From: Methanosphaera sp.
GTDB lineage: Archaea; Methanobacteriota; Methanobacteria; Methanobacteriales; Methanobacteriaceae
Assembly: GCA_017431845.1 (NCBI GenBank)
Contig: JAFRKG010000090.1
Span: 1 to 39,846, forward strand
Reading direction: 5' to 3'
DNA length: 39,846 nt
Made by a program: the position numbers and the translations under genes. The notes below the pieces were generated by a model. The model was not told where the DNA came from and searched no databases. It worked only from the letters and a program-made list of their open reading frames with translations. Positions 1 to 11,036 of this stretch are shown here, in pieces (position 1 is the first letter of the stretch; each line of letters opens with the position of its first letter).

Positions 1-126
1 GTGTCAACCACATATATTGAAGATATGGAACATTTAAAACTCATATTTCAAATTGAATTCTATGAAAATGCAAAAAAAGAGTCATTTTATGAGAATTGGC
101 TAGATGAATATATTATCAAGAATTAG
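1..126 (+). CDS. C-terminal fragment of an unknown protein (cut by window edge)
   Basis: Frame 1 is open from the first base to a TAG at 124-126 and gives 41 residues ending in WLDEYIIKN. The first codon is GTG, but no upstream sequence is available, so it is unknown whether this is a start or an internal valine. The peptide is acidic and aromatic-rich (FYENAKKESFYENW) with no motif I recognise. The open frame and normal amino acid mix suggest the tail of a real gene. Nothing can be said about its function. Confidence 0.45.
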   Translation: MSTTYIEDMEHLKLIFQIEFYENAKKESFYENWLDEYIIKN

Positions 127-187
127 GTTTTTGACTATAGTATTTAAATATTTTGATAAAAAGTATTACTTTTCACACTTTATTCAT

Positions 188-262
188 ATGATTTCTACAG
201 GGCCTAAAAAACAAAAAATTCAAAAAAAGAAATTACAGGAAAATCCTGATAAAATTAATTAA
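188..262 (+). CDS. Possible 24-residue basic small protein
   Basis: An ATG at 188 opens a 24-codon frame ending TAA at 260-262. The product begins MISTGPKKQK and has nine lysines. It overlaps the last bases of the convergent gene on the minus strand. An AT-rich TATA-like stretch (TATTTAAATATTTT, about 140-153) lies a suitable distance upstream for a very short leader, but there is no ribosome binding site. It is not the arginine-rich L41e. It may be chance in AT-rich DNA; only conservation would decide. Confidence 0.22.
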   Translation: MISTGPKKQKIQKKKLQENPDKIN

Positions 263-1181
263 CTTCCCTATTTCCAGAAGAATTAGAAACAACAATAGTT
301 TTTCCATATTCTCCATTATCTGAATCTACAGAACTTGTTACAGAACTATTAGAACTATTAGTACTAGTATACGTATCATTAGTATCCGTGCTATTAGAAT
401 TAAATAAGTTTATAAAATCAAAATTATCTATAGCAAGGAGTATACTATTTATTTCATTTGACACCCCATCAGCATAGTATTCTTTAGTTACATATACGAT
501 TGATGGAATATTATTATTTATGATTTTTTCTGAAACTGATTCTGTATATGAATGACTATCAGGAGTATATCTTCCTACCCCCGTATTATTTGAAATATAA
601 TCTACAACCATTTTAGAAGTATAAGTATCATTGGATGGAACAAATACATATGAATTTGAATCATTAGTACTATGAATATCTGCTGTAAAATTATAACCCT
701 CTTTTATAATATCTTGGACTGCAAATTCTGATGCTAAACTTTCAGACATTTCATTTACAGTTAGATTATTTTCATTATTTTCTTCGCCATCATTAGTTGA
801 AGAATATGAAGCATTAACTATATATACATCATAACAATACTTCAATGTATTCTCATTTTGTAATGTTGGAACAATAGCATTTGCAGATTTTTGTTTTGCA
901 TCAACACCCAAAATTAATGCTACCTTAATATCCGAAGAAGGATTACCAAAACCAGAAATTTTAGTCACTGTACCATAAGAATTTTGACCCACCATTTTAT
1001 ATTGAACATCCGGAACATCAGAAGTAGTATTATTTGTCACATTTTCTGGTTCTTCAGGAGTAGGTGTTGAAAAACCACCATTTAACACAATAGTTAGACC
1101 CATAACCACAAAAACAGCTATGATAATAACTATAACCAATTTAGAAGAACCAATTGGGACCTTACCCGAATCATCATACAT
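255..1181 (-). CDS. Membrane-anchored surface protein, degenerate M14/AstE-like fold
   Basis: 308 residues from the ATG at 1181, chosen because GGAGG lies just upstream; a longer frame to 1262 has no such site. The N-terminus is short and cytoplasmic, a membrane helix covers about residues 15-33, and a Thr/Pro/Glu-rich linker follows. Residues 85-256 share their order of segments with the protein at 3914-4603: GVDAKQ (92-97) sits where that protein has the zinc motif GIHPRE, then TADIHSTND (166-174), then PSIVYVTKEY near 226-235. The last 50 residues are a Ser/Thr/Asn-rich tail with many N-x-S/T sites, as in cell-surface proteins. The loss of the His and Glu ligands suggests a non-catalytic relative. 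The relationship is my own reading of the sequences, not a database result. Confidence 0.7.
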   Translation of the reverse strand: MYDDSGKVPIGSSKLVIVIIIAVFVVMGLTIVLNGGFSTPTPEEPENVTNNTTSDVPDVQYKMVGQNSYGTVTKISGFGNPSSDIKVALILGVDAKQKSANAIVPTLQNENTLKYCYDVYIVNASYSSTNDGEENNENNLTVNEMSESLASEFAVQDIIKEGYNFTADIHSTNDSNSYVFVPSNDTYTSKMVVDYISNNTGVGRYTPDSHSYTESVSEKIINNNIPSIVYVTKEYYADGVSNEINSILLAIDNFDFINLFNSNSTDTNDTYTSTNSSNSSVTSSVDSDNGEYGKTIVVSNSSGNREVN

Positions 1182-1591
1182 AATCAAACCTCCTAATTTA
1201 AAATTTCTTTTAAAATAAACTCCTAAGATATTAACCAATATAATAATTAATATGTATCTCAATAAATAAGAAATTAATGTTTAAATAAAAAATCAAAAAT
1301 AACCCCCCGGAAGTAATATAATAAAAAAAAGAATAAAACAACAGATTCAATTAAAACAACACCAAATAATAACCTTAAAACAAAAATAATCACTTAAAAT
1401 TTAATATAAAAGAATAAATTATCCAATAAAAAAAAATATTAAAAATAAATATATTAAGTTGTTTAAACTAAACTTTAATTAATATAGACTATAGAAATAT
1501 TTTAAATCTATAAAAAATAAAACGATACAAAAATAATCTCTGCTTTTTGCAGAAAAAAGAACCAAAAAAAATTTACACCAAAGGTGATAAA
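1182..1591. promoter_or_regulatory. 410-base divergent intergenic region with putative HMG-CoA synthase promoter
   Basis: Very AT-rich spacer between two divergent genes, with no convincing gene. TATAAAAAAT at 1509-1518 is a plausible TATA box for the plus-strand HMG-CoA synthase gene and would place the transcript start near 1535-1542. A small perfect hairpin (TCTGC, loop TTTTT, GCAGA, 1539-1553) then falls at the very start of the leader. GGTGAT at 1583-1588 is the ribosome binding site of that gene. For the minus-strand gene GGAGG is clear at about 1189-1193, but no TATA box stands out. A lone CCCCCCGG cluster near 1303-1310 is unexplained. Confidence 0.4.
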
Positions 1592-3818
<2,227 letters not shown>

Positions 3819-3913
3819 TTGACAACATACAATTCACCCCCATCCTTCTGACTTTTTTTAAAAAAATATTTAACTTCATAAGAATAATATTTAATATTAT
3901 ATGGAGTTTAAAT

Positions 3914-4603
3914 ATGAGAAATATTGGAAAGACAATTATTACTATTATCATCATAGGTTTAATTGTAATAACCATACCCTATTTGCTAAATGAACGAACT
4001 ACACATGAAAAACTAGGCTCAGATGATACAGGTTATGTTACAAAAGATGTATATAATTATTATAATTCAGAGAAAACAATTATCATGATTACGGGAATAC
4101 ATCCTAGAGAACCCTTAGCGATAAATCCAGAAATTGAATCATTAAAACAGTTTGCACTTACAAATAATGTTAAAATGATTAATTATAATGTAACTGTAAC
4201 TAAAGATAAAGAAGATTTTAAAAAAGGCAGATATAATGGAGAACATTTAGTTGCTAACTATATTTTGCCCGATATTTATAGTCTAAATGCTGATGCGATA
4301 ATTATTAGTCATTCACATGAAGAAGGTTATGGAGAAGGATTTTATCTTGCAACTCCTGCAATGGATGAAGCATCTGTTCATTTTGGAGAAGTTGTTAAAA
4401 ATTCGGGTATAGATTTTAATTATTTTAGAACACCAACTAATGAAACATATAAAAGTACTTCCATAGAATTAGTTTCCAAGCCTCTGGCTGATGCTGGTTA
4501 TCCTACACTAGTTTATGAAATTCCTGAAAATATAACTGAACAAGATTCTACGGATAGAACTTTAGATTTATTAAAAGTAGTTTATAAAATAATAAACGAA
4601 TAA
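3914..4603 (+). CDS. Membrane-anchored M14/AstE-like zinc hydrolase
   Basis: 229 residues; GGAG precedes the ATG at 3914. Residues 5-24 form one membrane helix, so the rest is probably outside the cell. GIHPREPL (61-68) is an HxxE motif like the zinc ligands of M14 carboxypeptidases and succinylglutamate-desuccinylase relatives; SHSHEEG (132-138) could supply the third His and LVYEIPEN (199-206) a catalytic Glu. It is shorter than classical M14 enzymes. The substrate is unknown; cell-wall peptide is one guess. The protein at 255-1181 has the same order of segments without the zinc motif. Family membership is inferred from motifs only. Confidence 0.65.
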   Translation: MRNIGKTIITIIIIGLIVITIPYLLNERTTHEKLGSDDTGYVTKDVYNYYNSEKTIIMITGIHPREPLAINPEIESLKQFALTNNVKMINYNVTVTKDKEDFKKGRYNGEHLVANYILPDIYSLNADAIIISHSHEEGYGEGFYLATPAMDEASVHFGEVVKNSGIDFNYFRTPTNETYKSTSIELVSKPLADAGYPTLVYEIPENITEQDSTDRTLDLLKVVYKIINE

Positions 4604-4618
4604 AACTCTTATTTTTTT

Positions 4619-5122
4619 TTAATTATGTAATGCTATGAATTCATCACGATAATGATCTAATCTAAGAACATATTTATCAAGTTCTAAATCATATTCTCTT
4701 AATACTTTTTCTTCTGCTTCTAATTCTATAGAACATCCATCAAATAATAAGAGTTTAACTTCCAGTAATGTGAAATAATCTGAAAATAATGTTATTGCCA
4801 AATTGATATATTCATCAGATTCATAAAATGGATCTAACAATAAACATTCTATCATTTCTTTAATTTCTACAAAAAATGGATATTCATGTGTTATTAAATC
4901 GTTAGAGTATAAATTGTCCGAAATTTTATCAAAAGAATCTAATATTAAATTAATTATTTCCATTGCTACAACTGTAGATAATCCTTTAGGAGTATCTGTA
5001 TCCATACTCCAATAAGTAGCAGATGTTACATTTTTTAAGGAATCGAACAAGGATATAATTAATTTTTTATACTCGGTTATATCTCCAAAAAATAAATTAT
5101 TAAAGTCGAGAATTTTATCCAT
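4619..5122 (-). CDS. Unknown acidic protein
   Basis: 167 residues from the ATG at 5122, with a weak AGTGGA ribosome site a few bases upstream. I do not recognise the family. It is acidic, Leu/Ile/Asp-rich and looks mostly helical, with no signal peptide, membrane helix or cysteine cluster (only two Cys). It starts about 70 bases beyond the thermosome terminator on the same strand, so it is probably transcribed separately. It converges on the zinc hydrolase gene with a 15-base gap rich in T. Confidence 0.6.
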   Translation of the reverse strand: MDKILDFNNLFFGDITEYKKLIISLFDSLKNVTSATYWSMDTDTPKGLSTVVAMEIINLILDSFDKISDNLYSNDLITHEYPFFVEIKEMIECLLLDPFYESDEYINLAITLFSDYFTLLEVKLLLFDGCSIELEAEEKVLREYDLELDKYVLRLDHYRDEFIALHN

Positions 5123-5193
5123 ATATTTCCACTCTTATATTGTTATATGAAGTTTTGTTAGAAAAAGAATAAATAATTTAATAAAAAAATTAT

Positions 5194-5228
5194 AAAAAAA
5201 AGTAATCCATGAAAAATTATCATGGATT
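5194..5228 (-). terminator. Stem-loop plus T8 terminator of the thermosome gene
   Basis: AATCCATGA (5204-5212) and TCATGGATT (5220-5228) form a perfect 9-bp stem with a 7-base loop. Read on the minus strand it is followed by AC and then eight T (5201-5194). It lies about 80 bases after the thermosome stop codon. The layout is that of a bacterial-style intrinsic terminator. Archaeal RNA polymerase needs only the T tract, so the stem may instead protect the mRNA end. Confidence 0.65.
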
Positions 5229-5308
5229 TTCCCCTAATATTAATACTTTAGAAAGTTCCTAATAGTTTAATTTATAGGTAATTTAACATTTTATAGGTTT
5301 TAACCTAC

Positions 5309-6925
5309 TTACATTGGAGGCATTCCGCCCATTCCATCCATACCTTGAGCTGCTGCTACGTCTCCTTGGCTGGAGGATGCAATTACATCGTCAATTCTTA
5401 AAATCATTTCAGCTGCTTCTGCTGCAGATTGAATTGCTTGTTTTTTAACTCTTTGAGGTTCGATAACTCCTGCTTCTTTCATGTCTGCTACTCCACCTTC
5501 AAATACATTTAATCCCATGTATATTGAATCTTCGTGAGCTGCTCTTAAATCTACTAAGGAGTCTATGCTGTCTAGACCTGCATTTTCTGCTAAGGTTCTT
5601 GGTACAACTTCTAATGCATCAGCAAATGCCATAACTGCTAATTGTTCTCTTCCACTGATTGTTTCTGCGTAGTCTTTTAATCCTTTTGCTATTGCTATTT
5701 CAGGAGCTCCTCCACCAACAACAACTTTTCCATCTTCTACTGTTGAAGCTACTACACCTATTGCATCTTCTACTGCTCTTTCGATTTCATCTACTACGTG
5801 ACTGGTTGAACCTCTTAATAATAAGGTTACTGCTTTTGGATCTTTACATTCTTTTACAAAGATCATGTCGTCACCGGATACTTTATCTTCAGCTACTGAT
5901 CCTGCATCTCCTAAATCTTCTGCGGTTAGGTCTTGGATGTTTGTTACGATTTTTGCACCGGTTGCTTTTGCTAATTTTTCCATGTCTGATTTTTTAACTC
6001 TTCTTGTTGCTAAGATTCCTGCTTTTGCTAAGTAGTGTTGTGCTAAGTCATCGATACCTTTTTGACAGAATAATACGTTTGCGCCTGCGTTTACTAATTC
6101 ATCTACCATTTCTTTAATCATTGCTTCTTCTTGTTCGATGAATGCTTGCATTTGTGCTGGGTCGGTAATTCTGATTTCTGCATCTACTTCTGTTTCTTTA
6201 ACTTCTATTGCACTGTTTACTAATGCGATTTTAGCGTTTTCAATGTTTGTAGGCATTCCTGGGTGTACTCTTTCTTTGTCTATGATTACTCCAGATACTA
6301 ATTCTGAGTCTTCTATTGCTGCACCGTCTTTTGATTCGATTTTTATTTGTTCGATGTCTACTTTACCGTCTTCTTCTACTTGACTTACTGCGCCAACAAT
6401 TAATTCTGCTAATGGTTCTCTTGCTTTTTCTGTTCCTTTTCCGGTCATTGCTGTCATTGCTACTTTTAGTAATGTTTCTTTATCGGAAGTGTCGAGTGAT
6501 ATTGATTCTAGTAATTCTTGTGCTTTTTGTGCTGCTTGTCTGTAACCTAATGCTACGATGGTTGGGTGGATGTCTTTGTCTAATAATTCTTCTGATCTTT
6601 TGAGTAATTCTCCTGCGATGATTACTGCTGTTGTTGTTCCGTCCCCTACTTCGTCTTCTTGGGTTTTTGCTACTTCTACTAGCATTTTTGCTGCTGGATG
6701 TTCGATGTCCATTTCTTTTAGGATGGTTACTCCATCGTTTGTTACTACGATGTCTCCGATTCCGTCAACGAGCATTTTGTCCATACCTTTTGGACCTAAT
6801 GTTGTTCTTACGGTTTCTGCTAATACTTTTCCTGCTAATATGTTGTTTCTTTGTGCATCTCTTCCTAAAGCTCTTGATGTTCCTTCAGGTAAGATGATTA
6901 ATGGTTGTTGTGTTTGTTGTGCCAT
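5309..6925 (-). CDS. ths: Thermosome subunit (group II chaperonin)
   Basis: 538 residues, full length. ATP-driven protein-folding chamber of the archaeal cytosol, built from two stacked rings with a helical built-in lid. Recognised by [13 protein letters not shown] near residue 42, the nucleotide motif GDGTTT near 94, [13 protein letters not shown] in the C-terminal equatorial domain, and the Gly/Met tail ending GGMPPM typical of these proteins. It starts at the ATG at 6925 after a leader of about 80 bases. A TATA box at 7027-7036 and a palindrome above it suggest stress-responsive control. Whether it is the alpha or beta type cannot be judged from this window. Confidence 0.96.
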   Translation of the reverse strand: MAQQTQQPLIILPEGTSRALGRDAQRNNILAGKVLAETVRTTLGPKGMDKMLVDGIGDIVVTNDGVTILKEMDIEHPAAKMLVEVAKTQEDEVGDGTTTAVIIAGELLKRSEELLDKDIHPTIVALGYRQAAQKAQELLESISLDTSDKETLLKVAMTAMTGKGTEKAREPLAELIVGAVSQVEEDGKVDIEQIKIESKDGAAIEDSELVSGVIIDKERVHPGMPTNIENAKIALVNSAIEVKETEVDAEIRITDPAQMQAFIEQEEAMIKEMVDELVNAGANVLFCQKGIDDLAQHYLAKAGILATRRVKKSDMEKLAKATGAKIVTNIQDLTAEDLGDAGSVAEDKVSGDDMIFVKECKDPKAVTLLLRGSTSHVVDEIERAVEDAIGVVASTVEDGKVVVGGGAPEIAIAKGLKDYAETISGREQLAVMAFADALEVVPRTLAENAGLDSIDSLVDLRAAHEDSIYMGLNVFEGGVADMKEAGVIEPQRVKKQAIQSAAEAAEMILRIDDVIASSSQGDVAAAQGMDGMGGMPPM

Positions 6926-7026
6926 TTTATTACCTCAAATTAAATTCTAATAATTTTTTTTTAGTTTATAATATTTCATTAAAATAATTTTTTTACAATC
7001 AGTCTATATTCATTAATGGGTTTGAC

Positions 7027-7042
7027 ATTATATAAATACTTT
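7027..7042 (-). promoter_or_regulatory. TATA box and BRE of the thermosome gene
   Basis: On the minus strand the sequence reads AAAGTA then TTTATATAAT (7036-7027), a near-ideal archaeal TATA box with a purine-rich BRE upstream. It predicts a transcript start near 7003-7008 and a leader of about 80 bases. The same ten bases occur as the putative TATA box above the ADH synthase gene (25813-25822). Confidence 0.6.
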
Positions 7043-7050
7043 ATGGTTAT

Positions 7051-7073
7051 TTTTCTGTACTGAATACAGAAAA
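7051..7073. promoter_or_regulatory. Perfect 9-bp inverted repeat above the thermosome promoter
   Basis: TTTTCTGTA, spacer CTGAA, TACAGAAAA. The dyad ends about 15 bases upstream of the thermosome TATA box, a place suited to an activator or heat-shock regulator. It lies 80 or more bases beyond the stop of the upstream coiled-coil gene and has no T tract of terminator type. The binding protein is unknown; this is inference from position and symmetry. Confidence 0.4.
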
Positions 7074-7155
7074 ACATTAATAGAAATAAATTAAAATTTA
7101 ATACAAAAATAAGCTAAAATAATATAAAAATCGTAAAAATAATAAAAATAGGGGA

Positions 7156-10100
7156 TTATTCTTCTAAGTTAACAGGATTTTTAACCCAGATAATCTTATC
7201 CCCATCTCTAGCACGTTGACAGAAACCACGTTTTTCTAGTGCTTTAAGTGTTTTTGCAAAACTTTCTTTTTCTAGCTCAGTAAATCCTAAGTCCATCAGA
7301 TAGTCATATAATTCACTAGCACTATGTGCATCCGGTAATAAATGATATATTTGTGATTGGAAACTAGTTAAACCAGGCAATGGTTTAGAAATCATTGCAT
7401 TGAAATAATCTTTGAATTTAGCCATATCACCTAACTGGATATCTTTATCATTAACAACCTCATTCAATCGACTTATTTCTTGGTCTAATTTTTCATTATT
7501 ATCTTTTAATACTTCTGCTTTTTGTAAATCAGCTTTAAGAGAGGTTATTTGTTTTTCATAATCAGATTTTAAATCAGCTTTTTCCAGTTCTAATGCACGA
7601 ATACGTGGCTGTAAATCTTTAAGTTTATCTAATTCCTCGTTTTTATCATATAACAATTGTTTATGGTCATCTATATCCTTATTTTTTCTGTCAACAAGAT
7701 CTTTTAGTTCTTGAATTCTGGCATTAGAACTGATTACTGCATCCCTACTTTCATGTAATTCATTAGTTTTTTCATCCAACTCGGAACGAATATTGGAAAT
7801 TAGTGCTTCTTTTTCTGTTATTTCAGAAGATAAGACATCAATTTGTTCAAGTTTTTTGTTAGAATCGGAAACTTCTGTTTTCAAGGAATCAATAACTGTG
7901 TCTTTCTGAGATATTTTAGTATTTAATTCGTCAATATCATCATCTTTAAGTTTGAGTTTGTTTTCAAATCTTCCTATTTGTGCATTTAAGTCAGATAATA
8001 ATTCATCTTGTTTTGATATTGTTGTATCTTTAGCTTCAATGATTGATTCTGATTGTGCAAATTTAGCAGAACTTTCTTCTACTTGATTATTTAATGAAAC
8101 TAAATCTTTTTGTAGAGAATTAATTGTTTCATTTAATTCTTCTATTTTATATTGTCTTTGACTTAATAAGGAATTTAGTTTTGATAATTCCTTATCTTTT
8201 TCATTAGATTCATTGGTGAATTTTTCATTTAATTTGAATATTTCATCTTCTTTAGCTTTTAGTTTATCATCAACAAGTATTGAATCTTTAGCAAGTTTAT
8301 CTTTTAATTGCTTAATTTCTTCTTGAGAGACTTGGATGTTATTACGTAAATCTTTTATAGTTTCTGTTTTTGAAGCAGATTCTGATTGAGCAGCTTTAAG
8401 TAGTTTATTTAATTGTGAAATTTCAATATTTTTTAGTTCAATTTTTTGTGGAAGTGCTGCTACTTTATCTGATTTTTCTTGAACTTGTTCTTTAAGTTTG
8501 CTTATTTGGTTTTCATTATATTTTTTAACTGCGAAAGATTCGTCTTTTAGTTTATCATAGCTTGCATCTTTTTCTTTTATTGTTAATTCTAGTGTTTCTT
8601 TATCTTGTTTTAATTTGTTAAGAAGAATATTTTTATCATTTAATGTTTTATCTAAATATTCATTTTCGGTTCTTAATTTTTCGTTGTTGTTTAAGAAACC
8701 GGACATGTTTTCGTTTAAATCATCTATTTGTTTAGTTGTGGATTTACGTAGCTGATTATAATCTAGTTTAAGTTTATCATATTCTGCATCTTTTTCGTAT
8801 AATAACTTTTTAGTTTCTTTAAGTTCTTCTTGTAAATCGATTGAATCTTCTGAAGCTTTTGAATCAATATCTACTGAGTCTAATTGGACTTTTAATGATG
8901 CTATTTCCTGGTCTTTTTGAGATAATAATGATTCTAATTCTTTGATTTTATCTGAATTGGACTCATCATCTAAAGTTAATGTATTAATTTCTAAGTCTTG
9001 TTCATTGGTTTTTTCTGTTAGTACTTTTAATTCTTGTGACACTTTGTTGTTGTCTTCTTGTAAATTATTGTATTTGAGTTCTAATGTTTCATATTGTTGT
9101 TTGAAAGATTTTATTGTTGCATCTTTTTCAATTAAATCTAATTGTAGTGCATCGTATTCTTGTGTTTTGTTTTCTAAGTCATGTTTTAATGCGTTGAATT
9201 CTTCTTCATCAATTTGTTCTTCAGATATATATGTTTCTAATTTTTTGTTTAATGATTCTATTTCTTCATCTTTAGAAGATAGTAATTCTTCTTTTTCGGA
9301 TAGTTTTTGTTTAAGAGAATCTATTTCTTCTTTTTGTGAATCAGTTACTTGAATTGGAATTTCTTCGGTATCAACAGATTTCTTTAATTTGGCGTTTTCA
9401 TTTTCTAGTTCTGTTAATTTAAATTCGTTTATTTTATTCAAGTCTTTGATTTTTTGTAATTCTGCTTGAACTTCTATTAGTTCATTTGATTTTTTTGTGA
9501 AATCTTCGATTAAAGCAGACATGTTATCTGATGAAGGTTTTTCATTAGATAATTTTAGTGTTTCATTTTCTTCTTTTAATACGGATATTTCTGATTTTAG
9601 TTGATTTATTTCATCGGATTCATCATTGTTTTTTAGTTCTTCTATTGTTGATTCTAGTTCAGATATCTGACTGTTTAATTGATTTAATTCTGTATCTTTA
9701 GATTCTATTATTTTTTGAGCTTCTGTTTGGTCTGTTGTTGATAATTTCTGGTTTAATGATTCTATTTCTTCTTCGTATTTTTTGATTTTTTGGTCTCTGC
9801 CTGTTATTTCTATTGTTAACTGATTTTTAAGTATTGGAATTTCTTTAAGTTCTTCTGTTTGTCTGTCAATTACTGAGCGTAGTTGTGTAATTTCTGTTTG
9901 TGATGATAATTTTTTTAATTCTTCGTTTTGTTCTTTGAGTTTGGTTAGTTCTAATTTAAGTTCTTTATCTGATTGTTCGTTTGAATCTGTATGTACTGAT
10001 TTTAGTAGTTCAATTTCTTTTATTTGATCTTCAATTGTATTTTCTAGGTCAGATATTTGTTGTTTGTATTCTGATTCGATTCCTTCTGTTCCAGTACTTG

Positions 10101-10416
10101 ATGAATTCATTTTTGAATTTAGTTCACTTATTAAAAGATCTTTTTCTTTTAATTGTGTGTCTTTTTCTTGAAGTTGAAGATCTTTTTCTTTAAGGATTGT
10201 TTCTTTCTTGTTTACTTCGTCAGTAAGTTCATTTATTCTTGTGGTTAAGTTACTGTTTTGATTTTCATTTTGGATTAAAACATTTTTAACTACTTCATTT
10301 GTTTTAATATCCCTATTTTCTTCGTTCAATTGTTCTTTAAGATTGTTAATTTCTTTAAAACAAGATTTAACTAATTCTCTCAACTCTTCTGATTCTACAT
10401 CCTTTAAAAACGCCAT
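7156..10416 (-). CDS. Giant coiled-coil protein with C-terminal winged-helix-like domain
   Basis: 1086 residues. I chose the ATG at 10416, since AGTGATC just upstream is the ribosome site and itself creates a false GTG start at 10425. Residues of about 15-1000 are almost continuous heptad-like coiled coil rich in Glu, Lys, Leu, Ser and Asp, with repeated units such as LKEKD and LNEK. The last 75 residues change character: helices around LTSFQSQIYHLL, SASELYDYLMDLG and KTLKALEKRG, then a strand pair ending DGDKIIWVKN, like a winged helix. There is no Walker A motif, so it is not an SMC or Rad50 protein, and no membrane helix. It may be a cytosolic scaffold or DNA-linked filament. The function is unknown. 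Confidence 0.85.
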   Translation of the reverse strand: MAFLKDVESEELRELVKSCFKEINNLKEQLNEENRDIKTNEVVKNVLIQNENQNSNLTTRINELTDEVNKKETILKEKDLQLQEKDTQLKEKDLLISELNSKMNSSSTGTEGIESEYKQQISDLENTIEDQIKEIELLKSVHTDSNEQSDKELKLELTKLKEQNEELKKLSSQTEITQLRSVIDRQTEELKEIPILKNQLTIEITGRDQKIKKYEEEIESLNQKLSTTDQTEAQKIIESKDTELNQLNSQISELESTIEELKNNDESDEINQLKSEISVLKEENETLKLSNEKPSSDNMSALIEDFTKKSNELIEVQAELQKIKDLNKINEFKLTELENENAKLKKSVDTEEIPIQVTDSQKEEIDSLKQKLSEKEELLSSKDEEIESLNKKLETYISEEQIDEEEFNALKHDLENKTQEYDALQLDLIEKDATIKSFKQQYETLELKYNNLQEDNNKVSQELKVLTEKTNEQDLEINTLTLDDESNSDKIKELESLLSQKDQEIASLKVQLDSVDIDSKASEDSIDLQEELKETKKLLYEKDAEYDKLKLDYNQLRKSTTKQIDDLNENMSGFLNNNEKLRTENEYLDKTLNDKNILLNKLKQDKETLELTIKEKDASYDKLKDESFAVKKYNENQISKLKEQVQEKSDKVAALPQKIELKNIEISQLNKLLKAAQSESASKTETIKDLRNNIQVSQEEIKQLKDKLAKDSILVDDKLKAKEDEIFKLNEKFTNESNEKDKELSKLNSLLSQRQYKIEELNETINSLQKDLVSLNNQVEESSAKFAQSESIIEAKDTTISKQDELLSDLNAQIGRFENKLKLKDDDIDELNTKISQKDTVIDSLKTEVSDSNKKLEQIDVLSSEITEKEALISNIRSELDEKTNELHESRDAVISSNARIQELKDLVDRKNKDIDDHKQLLYDKNEELDKLKDLQPRIRALELEKADLKSDYEKQITSLKADLQKAEVLKDNNEKLDQEISRLNEVVNDKDIQLGDMAKFKDYFNAMISKPLPGLTSFQSQIYHLLPDAHSASELYDYLMDLGFTELEKESFAKTLKALEKRGFCQRARDGDKIIWVKNPVNLEE

Positions 10417-10476
10417 TGTGATCACTATTTAATATATATTTAATTCAAACTTTTAAACTTTTTCTTTAATAGAAAA

Positions 10477-11004
10477 CTATAATTTAATTCTTTTAAGATT
10501 AAGACAATAATCTCCCCCATACGCTACCAATAAACCTACTAAAAAACCTCCCAATACATCAGAAGGATAATGTACTCCCATGTACAATCTTGATAACATC
10601 ACCAATATAGGAATAATCCATAAATAATAATTATCATAATTTTTAGCCAATAAATAAATCATTGAAACTGAGATAGAAGTATGACCTGAAGGGAAAGAAT
10701 AATCACTTTCAGTAGCAAGAACCACCAACGATGACAATACAGTATAAGGTCTTGGTCTCATTATAATAATTTTAAGTAATTGAGTTACAATTGTGACTAA
10801 TATAAGAATAATAATCATTCTCTTTGCAACACTTTTTCCTTTTTCATTACCACAAAAATACAATATTAATGCAATTAAAATCCAAAAAAATATTAAACCC
10901 ATATATGATATTAACAATACAATATTATCCAGCAACATACTATGATAAGATAAATTAATAAATTCTAATATAAATTGGTCAAGTGATTGTAATATTAATA
11001 ACAT
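10477..11004 (-). CDS. PAP2-family membrane phosphatase
   Basis: 175 residues, starting at 11004 after AGGTGATGTT. An integral membrane acid phosphatase with about five helices and all three PAP2 motifs: KIIIMRPRP (78-86), PSGHTS (105-110) and SRLYMGVHYPSD (138-149). Relatives dephosphorylate polyprenyl diphosphates or phosphatidic-acid-like lipids. A role in recycling the lipid carrier for wall or glycan synthesis is likely but not shown. It lies 32 bases after asd on the same strand. The gap holds a T8 and a T6 run, so it may or may not be co-transcribed with the lysine genes. Confidence 0.88.
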   Translation of the reverse strand: MLLILQSLDQFILEFINLSYHSMLLDNIVLLISYMGLIFFWILIALILYFCGNEKGKSVAKRMIIILILVTIVTQLLKIIIMRPRPYTVLSSLVVLATESDYSFPSGHTSISVSMIYLLAKNYDNYYLWIIPILVMLSRLYMGVHYPSDVLGGFLVGLLVAYGGDYCLNLKRIKL

Positions 11005-11036
11005 AACATCACCTAAAAAAGAAAAAAAATTGAAGA

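Noticed and set aside
1547-1591. N-terminal extension of HMG-CoA synthase from the ATG at 1547
   Set aside because: It has no ribosome site, encodes only a lysine-rich leader, and the GGTGAT site precedes the ATG at 1592.
5659-6897. Leucine-rich plus-strand frames opposite the thermosome gene
   Set aside because: They are the antisense of the alanine/valine/glutamate-rich thermosome codons and have no start signals.
8942-9352. 136-residue Ser/Cys-rich plus-strand frame inside the coiled-coil gene
   Set aside because: Complement of a repetitive Glu/Lys/Leu-rich coding sequence; no ribosome site and a composition typical of antisense shadows.
10417-10425. Upstream GTG start of the coiled-coil gene
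   Set aside because: The GTG is part of the ribosome binding site AGTGATC; the ATG at 10416 follows at normal distance.
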